64,000 bases of DNA from Turbatrix aceti (lineage: Eukaryota > Nematoda > Chromadorea > Rhabditida > Panagrolaimidae): contig OZ017768.1 of NCBI GenBank assembly GCA_963969345.1, forward strand, positions 3,310,718 to 3,374,717, in the 5' to 3' direction. Numbering within the stretch: position 1 is the first letter of the stretch; every line of letters starts with the position of its first letter. The notes under the pieces were generated by a model. It ran no database searches. It was not told the DNA's origin and saw nothing but the letters and a program-made list of their open reading frames with translations. Shown here one piece after another: positions 12,319-22,107 of the stretch. The translations under genes were made by a program, and so were the position numbers.

Positions 12319-13097
12319 ATTCACACATCGAATACAATGCGCTTACAGTGTTGTAATCTAAAGCCATATTGGTCGGTGTGTCCTAATTTAGTGGAAGGAA
12401 GGGTATCGAATTGTGTTTATAATTTTTGTTTATAACAAATTATCGGCATTGACTCGCATTTTTATACGAACGCAGTTAGAGTGAGGAAAAGATCCATAGC
12501 ACGCAACCTTTGAAATGAGGCAAAACATATGAAAAAAAATAGACGCTTTCCCGCTTTCGAGAACGGGAGGACTCAATTTTTTTGAGCGTTCGATCATGTT
12601 GAGTACCTGTCAGATGTAGCCGGAGTCTGGAGATGTCCCCGGAATTTGTATTTTTCTTTATTAACGTAGCGTCAAAAAAACGAAAGCTTCGCCTTTTAAT
12701 CAGCCTCTTATATCTTACACAGAAGCTGGGGCGCGGGGCGCCACAGCATTCTTTGTCTTTGCGCCTTTCGCATCCTCTTTTATTCGCACCTCATAAAAAA
12801 TGTGCGAATAAATGTGTCAGTGGTTTTTGGTCGTTATTGCAAATGTGTCAGTGGTTTGTTCGCCAGTCCGATCTTTGCCTCCAACTGAGAATGCCCATCA
12901 CATGACTAGTGCTGGGCGGAGCATGAGAACGAGTGACGGTTGCAGCGTCACAAGGAAGTGAGGCCTCCGGCCATCCTTAGATTGTTTATTAAAAAGCCGA
13001 ACATGCGCTAGGTTCGTCCGTTAACCACACCACAATAAAATTCGCAACATTTTAATGTTGCAGGTTGTGCATAACGTGAACGGAATTTGTTCAATTT

Positions 13098-13280
13098 AAT
13101 TGACTCCGACTCCGTTGGCCTTGAGGTCGGCAGTGAAGTCGGAGTTAATTTTTTTTACTTCGACTCTTGTGCCGAGTCGGCACAGATGTCGAAGTAAAAA
13201 AAACCATATGGTATTTTTTGTGTTTCTGTAATAAGAAAAAACTCCCTGGGAGGTTTTTTTGCCAACCTCCCAGGGAAGTT
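13098..13280. repeat. Cluster of three hairpins
   Basis: Three inverted repeats follow each other: ATTGACTCCGAC with GTCGGAGTTAAT (about 13098-13148); TTTTACTTCGAC with GTCGAAGTAAAA around an inner GTGCCGA/TCGGCAC (about 13150-13203); and TCCCTGGGAGGTT with AACCTCCCAGGGA (13243-13255, 13264-13276). They lie directly before the 13.38 kb element. They may be a small MITE or decayed ends of older insertions. Confidence 0.6.
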
Positions 13281-13696
13281 GTTATTTTTCCCAATCGTCC
13301 TCAAGGGAGGCCATTGTTCGTCCGGCTGCGCACGAACGAACTCGCATCCGTGCAATAGAAGAGTGAGTGGAGGGGGGGGCACGATGGAGTCGTGGTCTCG
13401 ACTGGAAAACCGTTTTTTGGTGGTTTTTAGGTATTTTCGCGTATTTTCTGTTTTATTATTGTTGATGTTAGTGTGGCACTGGGGGTTATCACCGACGGCG
13501 AATTTGATAGTGATATCAAAAAATCAATAATCGATCGATAATTAGGAAATTTTTTTTCTAATTCAAAAACGGTCAAGCAGATCGCTCTCTAATACAGTAG
13601 ACTGGATTCTACACCCTCGAAAACCTTTGTGCCCAAAAAATGAGACAGATCGATGCATGAAAAAAAAAGTTGATAGTGAAAAACTGATATATCCGT

Positions 13697-14878
13697 CACA
13701 GGCAAGAAGAAAACGACAAGTTCTACCCTAGGTAGGAAAAGTTCTACATAGGTAGGAAAAGTTCGGGGACTTAGAAGAAATTTTGCTGCAAAAAAAGCGT
13801 TTTTTCCGTCGCGACGGAAAAACTACCGAGGTACGAAAAGTTTTACCTCGGTAGTCCATGTTTTCGAGTTTTTACGGTCGCTTGGAGGAATCTCAAAGCG
13901 AAAAAAGCGATCTGTTCGCTGAAAACTTGGCCGACGTTGCTTTTTTGTCTATGTTATTTTTTTGTCGTGTTTTATTTTTGTTTTTTGGCTGTTTTTTTCC
14001 GCGTTACTTCTCATTTATTAGTTTCAGGATCGGGCTCCTTTCTCGGGCGACATTCCTAAAACTCGATCGAAGTGCTGCCGACATGGGTATGTTTTTACGA
14101 TTTATGAGTTATCAAAATCACTACTTTTTGGAAACCAACCAAATTTCAATGGTTTTTTACCTTTTTGTGCGATTGTGCTTTGATGAGTTTCTGCGAATTG
14201 TTAGGTAGGATTGCGATGTTGATAGATGGGGTGCACATTCGCAAAAAAAGGTAAAAAATCGGTTGAAGGGCAGTTGGTATTAAATTTTGGGGGGAAATAT
14301 TATTTTTTGGGCCTCATTTTGTGATCAGTACTGCCTCACATCTTTCAGACGGCTTCCAGTGGACGGGACTCCAGTTTGAGAAAAACTTGTAAGTTTTTGA
14401 GAAAAACTCGAAAAATGTGCTAACTTATGAATTTTCAGGCATCGGCGGCGCCGTGAAGACGATGTCATCATCATCAACATGAACAGAAGCGGCAAAAAAA
14501 CGACCTCGGCACGACGACCAAGATCTACGGTACACGGATGCTGCTTCCATCAAGACGAAACCATATAAAACCACAAAAACATCGACATCGAATCGAGGAC
14601 ATCCATCAGAAGAAAGGAAAACGCGCAACACATCGCCAACAACTCACTTGACTGTTTTTTGTAATTGTATTTTGTGTAAATTGTGTTTTTTTTGTGAAAA
14701 AAATGAATAAACAGGCAAAAAGGGAACAAAACTTGGACTACCTAGGTAGAAAACGGGCCAGCGAGCGCGCATTCAAAACTACCGCGGTAGTCGAAGATCT
14801 ACCCCCGGTTTACCACGGTTGACCTAGGTAGAACTTTTCCTACCTCGGTAAAAACTTGTCGTTTTCTTCTTGCCTGTG
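13697..14878. mobile_element. Nested TIR element carrying a small gene
   Basis: It sits immediately inside the left arm of the 13380-15496 element. Its ends are an inverted repeat starting CACAGGCAAGAAGAAAACGA and running for about 26 bases. Inside both ends are several copies of short palindromes of the form ACCTAGGT/ACCGCGGT followed by AGGAAAAGTT or its complement. Between them lies a spliced gene model (13858-14568) with an AATAAA at about 14705. I see no clear target duplication. The palindrome clusters could be binding sites for a transposase supplied elsewhere. Confidence 0.7.
13858..14568 (+). CDS. Small spliced gene inside the nested element, unknown product (about 132 aa)
   Basis: Not a recognised family. 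The model uses exons 13858-14086, 14349-14388 and 14439-14568. All junctions have good sites (donors GTATGT and GTAAGT, acceptors CTTTCAG and TTTTCAG) and the phases agree. The product starts MFSSFYGRLEESQ, has a very hydrophobic stretch at about residues 31-55 that may be a membrane segment, and ends with a basic, Arg-rich tail (HRRRRED, SGKKTTSARRPRS). The hydrophobic stretch could instead be an intron of about 90 bases ending in GTTTCAG at 14027, which would leave a soluble protein. AATAAA follows about 135 bases past the stop. It could be a captured host gene fragment or an element-encoded accessory protein. The splice pattern is seen directly; coding status is inferred. Confidence 0.45.
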
Positions 14879-15635
14879 CAGTCAACCTTTTTCAATATTT
14901 TTGTGTCGTTAAACTACTTCTAGTGCATTGTACATTTACTAGAAGTCGATAAAACACTAAAAAATACTGATATCAATGTTATCAAGGCTGATATCAATTT
15001 GCATATTTGTAGTTGGCTACAGTTTCCCGAGCATCAATAATGGCTCGTGGATGGAGATATTGAGGGCCTTTTTTCAGCATTTTCGATGTTCAATCAACTT
15101 TTAGTAATTGTACAATAAACTAAGAGGTACAAAAATGTTGAAAAACGTTGAGGGATACCTTTTTTGATCCCGGATTATAACGGATATATCAGTTTTTCAC
15201 TATCAACTTTTTTTTTCATGCATCGATCTGTCTCATTTTTTGGGTACAAAGGTTTTCGAGGGTGTAGAATACAGTCTACTGTATTAGAGAGCGATCTGCT
15301 TGACCGTTTTTGAATTAGAAAAAAAATTTCCTAATTATTGATCGATTATTGATTTTTTGATATCACTATCAAATTCGCCGTCGGTGATAACCCCCAGTGC
15401 CACACTAACATCAACAATAATAAAACAGAAAATACGCGAAAATACCTAAAAACCACCAAAAAACGGTTTTCCGGTCGAGACCACGACTCCATCGTGGGGG
15501 GGGCGCGCGCCGTGTATCTCCGGTCATGCGTATGCAAAAAAAAGAAGCATGTTAAAAAAATCGATAAAAGAGCGTGTAGATTAGGTTTTTCGTTGCGATT
15601 TGCTTATCGCCAAAAGAAAGAAAAACATGGACACA

Positions 15636-15775
15636 CCCCGCACTAGCATATTGAGCACTAAAGGAGCACAACAGGGGGGGAAGACTTTTTTCAGCTTGAA
15701 TTTGAATAAAAATAAGGGGAGAAAAGTCTTCACCCCCTGTTGTGCTCCTTTAGTGCTCCTTATGCTAGTGCGGGA
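15636..15775. mobile_element. Short MITE-like inverted repeat
   Basis: The arms are about 55 bases: CCCGCACTAGCATA, then AGCACTAAAGGAGCACAAC, a G run and AAGACTTTT on the left, and the reverse complement on the right, around a loop of about 28 bases. Differences are limited to a 3-base swap and the G run. It has no coding capacity. Confidence 0.75.
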
Positions 15776-15857
15776 CGGACGTACGGACACACGGACGTAC
15801 GGACACACGGACGTACGGACACACGGACGTACGGACACACGGACGTACGGACGCACG
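15770..15857. repeat. Minisatellite, 16-base unit, about five copies
   Basis: Tandem copies of ACGGACGTACGGACAC start directly at the right end of the MITE at 15636-15775. The unit contains the palindrome ACGTAC-like core. It gives spurious repetitive open frames in several frames. Confidence 0.85.
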
Positions 15858-16280
15858 CACTGGCGCGTATACGCGTGACGTCACGTGTTGTGCGCGTGCG
15901 CATAGTTGTGTGTGTGCCCTCCAAGGGCAGGTTTTTCTCTCCGAATTTCTGGGGTGGAATAATTACGGCGTCACGAGTTCGCGTCCACAAACAAACAAAG
16001 TGCACGCAACATGCGAATACGAAACCCATGAGAATCCATTTGCGAGGAAACTTTACTTCTGTACCGATTTTTTTCGCTGCAAAAGTGAAAAACCAGCCCG
16101 TTCGATTGAGCCTTTTCTCGCAGCACTCCATTGTAATTTTATTCTTCTTGGCGCGTTTTTCTATCGATTTCGTGAAGCGTGTACGTACTATCGCGTTGCG
16201 CTGGCTTGCGCGCTGCAGTTTCTCCGTGTGGTACTTTTAACCCTTATTATCTATTGCAGCTTCGGCGCTTAAGCCCCAAA
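15858..16280. other. Upstream region of copy B
   Basis: About 420 bases between the minisatellite and the copy B start codon. An AG acceptor-like site (CTATTGCAG, 16251-16259) lies 21 bases before the ATG. No TATA box or other promoter element was identified. Confidence 0.45.
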
Positions 16281-19200
16281 ATGTCGGCGAGCAGTAATGG
16301 ATCTACCAGCGGTCCCAGTTCTTCTTCGGATCGTGAACATGTGCCGGACTGGCTGCGCTCCAAGACCAGCGACGAACAGAAGCTGCTATACGACACGCTA
16401 AACGAAGAGATTGCGGGGTGTAAAACGCGCCAGGTTTACGAAAACGCGCGTAACAGCGACAACCCTGCTGTAAAAAACTCGGTTGGTTTATTGTGCTTTT
16501 TTTGGGCACTTTACTGTATGCATAGTTCTTACAAAATTAGATCTGTTATTTTTTGTTTGTATATTTTTACGGTAAAATTTTTTAGGTATTGGACATGCTC
16601 TTCAAATCAGTTATCGCTCTTTTCTACCGTAACAAAAGTTATAAGGAACACTGTGAAGCGGTAAGTATTTTGTTGTTTTTGTTGTCGCGTGCGCACAACA
16701 TTCACTTTCGCGACAATGGAGCGTAAAACAGCGTTCTTCGCACTTAAGTGTGACTTTGGCAGCTAAGTGTTAACTTTGGCAGCTTCGCGCATTGGCATTT
16801 TTAATTTTTCAATGATGGCATCTGACAGAATTGTTAGGGCAAGTCCTGAACTTTCAAACAAGCCATCAACGGCACAAAAATGTTGATTTTCGGCACAGCT
16901 GCAGGTTTACCAAGTTCAACATTTTTGTGCCGCTGATGGCTTGTTTGAAAGTTTAGGACTTGCCCTAACAATTCTGTCAGATGCCATCATTGAAAAATCA
17001 AAAATGCCAATGCGCGAAGCTACCAAAGGCAACACTATAAGTGCGAATGAACGCGCTCATTTTTTCTTCCATTGTCGAAAAACAAGGGGAAAGTGAATGC
17101 TGTGCGTGCGTGATAGAGGTTTTTTATTCCGAAATCAGAAATTGATTGAATATCCCACCAATCGATTTCCGTTTACTTTCCTACTTCTGAATCCATTTTT
17201 TTTGCAGCAAAGAAAAACTCGTTCACACGTTCCGGTGACGGAGGCACCAGAGTATAAAGAAGCTGTCAGCCGTCAACAGGCCGCAGAAGCCGAAGCTGCG
17301 GATTTGCAGAAAGCTCTCGACCAATCGACAGGCGAAGTGAATGTCCGAATCGCCGAGATTTTTAAGCAATTTGAAGAACACATCGAAAAGACAAACGTAG
17401 GTTTTTGATTTCTGGAAGGTGCATTCATTCGACGGTTACATTTTTTTCAGGTGGCCACGAAAGTCATTGATAAACTCCGAAACGACGTCGAGACTTTGAA
17501 GAAAACCAAGGCGATTCTTGAGAAGGTTTGTTTGTTTTTTTTCGTCTTGCGCGTTGTTATAATTTCTTTTTTTTCAGAAACTCGAGGATTCCGAACTTTT
17601 CTCGAAGAGCGTCGTCGAGGATCAAATCAATTTGATGAAGGAAATAGAAGCGTGCGGCTCGAAGGAAAATTTCAAGAAGCTGCTCGCCGAATTCGTCGCC
17701 TATCGAGATCGCGACGCGATTTTCGTCGACCAAACTGCTCAGACGGATTTGTCATGTTTACCCGGCTCGTCGTCGAGGCCTCAGAATGTGATGCACGTGC
17801 CGCCTCCGAATCAGCATGCTCCCACGCCGCCGCCGCCGCTGCTGCAATATCAGGATGGGAATTTGACGATGCAGGAAATGATTATGCAAAAAATAATTGA
17901 ACAGCAACATCAGCAGATCGTGCGACAGCAACAACCACAACATGTCAATCAGCAACATGCCATCATGCAGCAGCAGCAACAACAGCAACGTGCCATGCAA
18001 CAACCCCAGACGAGTATGCATCACACTCCACCCGCCATGATGCAACCCCCGCATGGCATGCATCCGCTCCAACAATTGCCACCGTCTGCGATGCAGCAAC
18101 CGCCGCATCACGGTATGCAGGCACCCAGAATGCTTCCACCTCCGCCGCAAATGCCATCTTCATCATCGGGCATGTTTCCGTCTCCGACAAGCATGCAGCA
18201 GCAACAGCATCAAGCCATGCCCCAACAACCCCAGCAGGGAATGCAAATGCCCCAACAGAACATGCAGCAGCCACAGCAATTTGGATACAATCCCAACCAA
18301 CCTTTTCCTGCCAATTTCATGCCTCCATGTGGCGGTCAGATGCCAGGATACCCTCCACCGAACCTCGCTAACGGACAATTTTTTCCTGGGGCCCCCGTCG
18401 ATTCCCCTTCCCATTCAATGAACTCGGCTTCCCTGCAGCAGCGGGAGAACGTTTCGACTATCCGGGGGCATCCACAGCAGCTGCAGCAGCAGCAGCAGCA
18501 AGATTCCCCGGCTTCCCACCAATGTGGCAACCACCGCCTATGTGAGTCAGCCTCGATGCCGCAAACGGCCCAGCGCTCTATTCGGCCGTCGCAGGCACCT
18601 GGCATAATGAGTCACCAGGAACTTTCGTCTTTTTCGCATCCATCGGTCGCCGGTGAGCTACGAATGCAGCATGTGGTACATGATGTTGACAGCCACGTTG
18701 CACCTGTACCTGCACCTGCACCTGCATCGGCACCGGCTAAAAAGAGGAAAAGGCGTCCTCGTGCGTCAAACACTAATCCGAATTCATCCCACCTCCAGTC
18801 TGTAATCGATGAAGTCGCTACCACGCAGCAGTCCAAGCGTTCTCGATGCAGCACAAGCATCGTGCCGTCCATGGCGTCGTCGCCGGCTTCGTCGTACGTC
18901 TCGCCAACGGATGCCTTGTTGTCACTCTGCGACCGAGCGGTTTCTGAGGGCCTAAGGACCCCGCCGGTGCTTGACGACCATCCCACGCTCGTCGCTGCTC
19001 TGAGCAACGAATCGGTGCCTGATAAAGTGCCTGTAGCACCCGAAGTTCAACTGCAGACTCCGGCACTCAAAGCACAACCCCAGGTCGCTGATGTCTCCTC
19101 TGCGCCTGAGAAAAACGCTCATCTGCGGATGCATTTGGCATCGAATTCGTCTGTTTCAACACCGAACAAAATTCTGGATACTGTCGTCCCAGTTTCCCAG

Positions 19201-20578
19201 TCTCCAGCACTCCTTCCTCCGTCTACCTTTTCGGTGGTGACGGTGCCACTTGCACCGGAACCGGTGACCACGCAGGCAAATTTCGCAATAGCCACGACCG
19301 AGGTTTCGTCTTCTACACCCGCTACGAAGAAGAAGAAGCGAATCGATCCCCGTCTTTTGCAGAATGTCGTATTTCGAACGAAATTGGCTGCAGCAGCTCT
19401 GCCGACGACTTCTGCGACGGCGACTGCGGTTGTCAGGTCTACGACTGACGTCATCAATCCTCTGTTGGTCAAATCTTCCACGTCGGTAACAAGTTCTTCC
19501 AGCGTTTTGTCGACTGCGTCTGTGTCAACGTCTGACAAGGTTGTGGTTGTTTCGTCGCGAACGAATTCTTCGGATTCTGTCATCCCAGCGGACCCGTCGA
19601 TGCCACCCGTTTCTTCGACAAAGGAAGTCATGCCTGTGCCGAATGCAGTTGGTCCTGCTGGAGACGCGTCGTCTGTTCGTGCGTCAATTTCTGCCGTAAA
19701 AGGGATTTTGAAGAAAATTCCGACGCCTACGGCTCCGACGGCTGCCACAAAGGAAAATCAGACGCCTGCGGCGAAATCGACTCCAACACGTCATCAGGTA
19801 GAGACTGCTCAACATGTTGTCAAGGAAACGGCAGCAACGGCAATTTCTCGTGTGATTACGCCTGGCGCAGGTGGCGGTGAGCCATCGACGGACGCGGCAC
19901 AGGCATCTCCGGTCCCCATCGACGTCACGCCTGTTCCGACGCCGTCACCGCCTACGGCGACGGTGAATGTGGATACAAAAGAGGATACCCAGACCCTACG
20001 GTTCGTGAACCTCTTACAAACGAAGATGAAGGAGAAGTTGACGCCACTTGTTGCTTCTCACAAAGTGCCGCGTGCGGCCGATCGGACCACGGAGAGTCCA
20101 CAGCGTCCGATTAAAAGTGAATTCAGTACCGCCGCTGACGAGGAAAACAAGTCCACTTTCGCTTCTAAAGTGAGTTTTTATGTTCATTTTGTGCAAAATG
20201 ACTGCGTGCGCGCTGAATGCCAATTTTCGTGTCAAAACCATTCAAATTTTGTAACTTTTTTTCACAAATGAATCACTTTTTGCATTAGTGATTGTTTATT
20301 TTCTTTTGTAGTATTCAGCTACCCGGATCAGATTTGGTTCGGGTATCTGTTTTTTTACTTCAGGTATCAGACAACATGGGTTTTTTGTCAGTGTATATTA
20401 TTCAGATTTTCTAACTTTTTTTTCCATTTTTTAGGCAAGCCTCATCAAATTCACCGAACGCTTCGATTCGTCGTCAAAATTGTGGCACCGCATCCCCAGG
20501 AAGCGGGTCCCTGTCAAGTACGACAACGTTGAGGAGTCCCTCTTCGATATGGGGACAGACATTCCCCTCGAATTTTGA
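16281..20578 (+). CDS. Unrecognised coiled-coil, Q-rich protein, copy B (1091 aa)
   Basis: Full-length relative of copy A; family not recognised. The model has six exons: 16281-16481, 16586-16660, 17208-17396, 17451-17525, 17578-20169 and 20435-20578, all joined in phase 0. Residues 1-92 (exons 1-2) have no counterpart in copy A. They include a Ser-rich start, VPDWLRSKTSDEQK and a hydrophobic helix with VLDMLFKSVIALFY. Residues about 93-225 are coiled coil. Residues about 280-490 are a Gln/Met/Pro/His-rich, prion-like tract with polyQ runs, followed by Ser/Thr/Pro/Val-rich sequence with basic motifs (KKRKRRPRAS, KKKKRIDPRLLQN). The tail ends YDNVEESLFDMGTDIPLEF, as in copy A. Intron 2 contains a foldback insertion (16695-17105). 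The codon pattern and conserved introns show two real, duplicated genes. A nuclear or RNA-granule role would fit the composition but is inference only. Confidence 0.8.
16695..17105. mobile_element. Foldback element inside intron 2 of copy B
   Basis: A roughly 410-base palindrome. CATTGGCATTTTT, TGGCATCTGACAGAATTGTT and a GCACAAAAATGTTGA block on the left recur in reverse complement on the right with few changes. Weaker pairing extends outwards to ACAATGG and ATTCACTTTC. The loop is about 25 bases, near 16897-16918. It makes up most of the 547-base intron, whereas the other copy B introns are 51-265 bases. No coding capacity. Confidence 0.85.
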
Positions 20579-20908
20579 TCTATTTTTCTACAATTTGGAA
20601 TCCGCGATTAGATCCAATTATGTATTCCCTGTCATGTCAACTCAGAATTGACGCATCCGTCGGTGATCTGCGACCCGAATCGGCACTAACGATACGCATT
20701 TCATTGCTAGTTTGTATTTAAGACCCCGTGCCTGTTGTTGTGCTTCGGCGATATATATGTTAATGAACTCGTATTTTTTTCATCGTGGACTGTTTGATTA
20801 CACTTGGGATGGGGATTTGGGGTGGAAGTTTGGGATAATGAATATTTTCAATGTCAGTTTGGTACTTTTCAGGCCGATCGATACAAAACCGAATCTACAT
20901 GTTTCAGG

Positions 20909-20985
20909 AACGTTCGTGTTCGTTCATGTTTGTTCGTGAACAAATTTAAAATTCGTAGATCATGTTCGTTCATTAACAAATTTAT
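20909..20985. repeat. GTTCG-rich dispersed repeat fragment
   Basis: Alternating CGTTCGTGTTCGTTCATG, TGTTCGTGAACAAATTT and GTTCGTTCATTAACAAATTT units. It matches the composition of the element at 55186-55438 and a shorter trace at 61308-61335. Confidence 0.6.
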
Positions 20986-21720
20986 TATCAGTTACGTTGT
21001 TCATCGTGTTTTCGTACAATATTTCGTGAATTACGAATAAATTAACGACGGCTGATGTCTCTTTAATGTTAGAAGTTCACTGCCCGAAATTTGATCCGTA
21101 AGTTTTCAACTGTGACCGATGACTAATAGTCGTAACAGGATCGGGCTTTCGAAATTTCTTCTCGAAAACACTCGTTGACAACTTGTCATACAACTAAACT
21201 GTGCACGTACTCAAGCAACCACATCATTTCTTCTACCTGCACTGACTGCTGCGAACTCTTGGGATCACCATAACCTGTCTTAAGGATTTCCAGGCTTTAA
21301 ATGCGTTTAAATCCACACCGGCAACTCATCGACTGACCCCCGATGTCACTGATGTGAATAATTTTAAAGCAGAATAAATTTTGGAAAAAAAGTGAAATTT
21401 TAAAAATGACGTTTGAATCAACCAAAAATTCTATGTATGTTTGAATCTGAAAAAAAATCAACACTTTTCGGTTTCCGCTTGTCTTCAAAGCAAGTCTTGT
21501 AGATGAGTCACTACACACTGTAGGCAGCATACATGATTCACAAAAATCCGCTTTGGTGTGAAAACTGTGAATCAGACATACTCCGAAGAATGTTTTAGAC
21601 CCCCTCACCGATTTGTTTTGCCAAAAAAAGATCAACAGCTCTGAGCTGCGTACGTGCAGGATAAGCTCTCTTTTTAAAATCCAAACCACACCTGGTTATA
21701 TGTAAATACATTTTCAAAAT

Positions 21721-21726
21721 TTTATT
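21721..21726 (-). terminator. Poly(A) signal of the PMP3 gene
   Basis: TTTATT on the plus strand (AATAAA on the coding strand), 126 bases past the PMP3 stop codon. Confidence 0.6.
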
Positions 21727-21851
21727 AGTGCATGATGATGCGAGGTTTACTTGTGTAAGAGCCAAAAACAAATTTAAGGCAACGCATGTTAAGAAAAGGG
21801 GTCCATTACGGCCGTTCGAGACGATGTTCTGGACTGAGGAGTTCGAAACCT

Positions 21852-22090
21852 CTAATTTCGGAAGAAGCAGTACCACAGAGCGTGGATCACGGCAGGGAGG
21901 TAGAAGAGGAAGCCTGAAATATATAAGATCCATTAGGTTCCAAACTCCTTTAAAGCAAGGTGGGGAACTTACACAGAATGATGTTGACGGCGACGTGGAT
22001 GTTGCAGTCGTTGCCGTGGATGAAGATGGCCAGAGGAGGCAGGATGATAGCCAGGATCAGTTCGATGACTTGTTGGATCTCGATCGCCAT
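21852..22090 (-). CDS. PMP3 / UPF0057 family small membrane proteolipid (59 aa)
   Basis: A short gene in two exons, 22090-21973 and 21913-21852, with a 59-base intron (GTAAGT donor, ATATTTCAG acceptor) and matching phase. The product starts [20 protein letters not shown] and has the two hydrophobic helices of the family, ending in a segment with [16 protein letters not shown]. The ILPPLA motif and the PAVIHALW motif are the diagnostic parts, and 59 residues is a normal length. In yeast and plants such proteins sit in the plasma membrane and affect cation leak and membrane potential; in animals the role is poorly known. An AG (TACTTGTAG) lies 17 bases before the ATG. AATAAA is at 21726-21721. 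Nematodes typically have several copies, and a related fragment lies at about 24585-24690. Confidence 0.9.
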
Positions 22091-22107
22091 TTTTGAGTGT
22101 TAGTTGT

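Larger units (their letters stand above)
10831..13097. other. Intergenic with one promoter-like site
   Basis: No gene could be modelled. The promoter-like block at 11150-11343 is listed separately. The remainder is AT-rich. The minus-strand frame at 11981-12190 and the plus-strand frame at 12633-12905 have no recognisable features. Confidence 0.5.
13380..15496. mobile_element. TIR DNA transposon, 2.1 kb, interrupted by a second element
   Basis: The first 317 bases (13380-13696) return as a near-exact reverse complement at 15180-15496, so the terminal inverted repeats have equal length. The ends begin CACGATGGAGTCGTGG. The flanks are G runs (8 on the left, 7 on the right), which could be a target duplication but are too simple to prove it. 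The arms share a block, GTGATATCAAAAAAT preceded by a GGGGGTTATCA-type start, with the foldback element at 9640-10830, so both belong to one broader family. No transposase was recognised: this copy is non-autonomous. It is split by the nested element at 13697-14878; the undisturbed interior is 14879-15179. Confidence 0.85.
20579..21851. other. Intergenic between copy B and the PMP3 gene
   Basis: Contains the 3' flank of copy B, a GTTCG-rich repeat (20909-20985) and an AATAAA at 21036-21041 that could end copy B transcripts. The minus-strand frames at 21297-21689 and 21595-21933 are not supported as genes; the second overlaps the real PMP3 exons in another frame. Confidence 0.5.

Noticed and set aside
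15740..16240. Repetitive frame with RTYGHTDVRTHG units
   Set aside because: It is a translation of the 16-base minisatellite, open in several frames.
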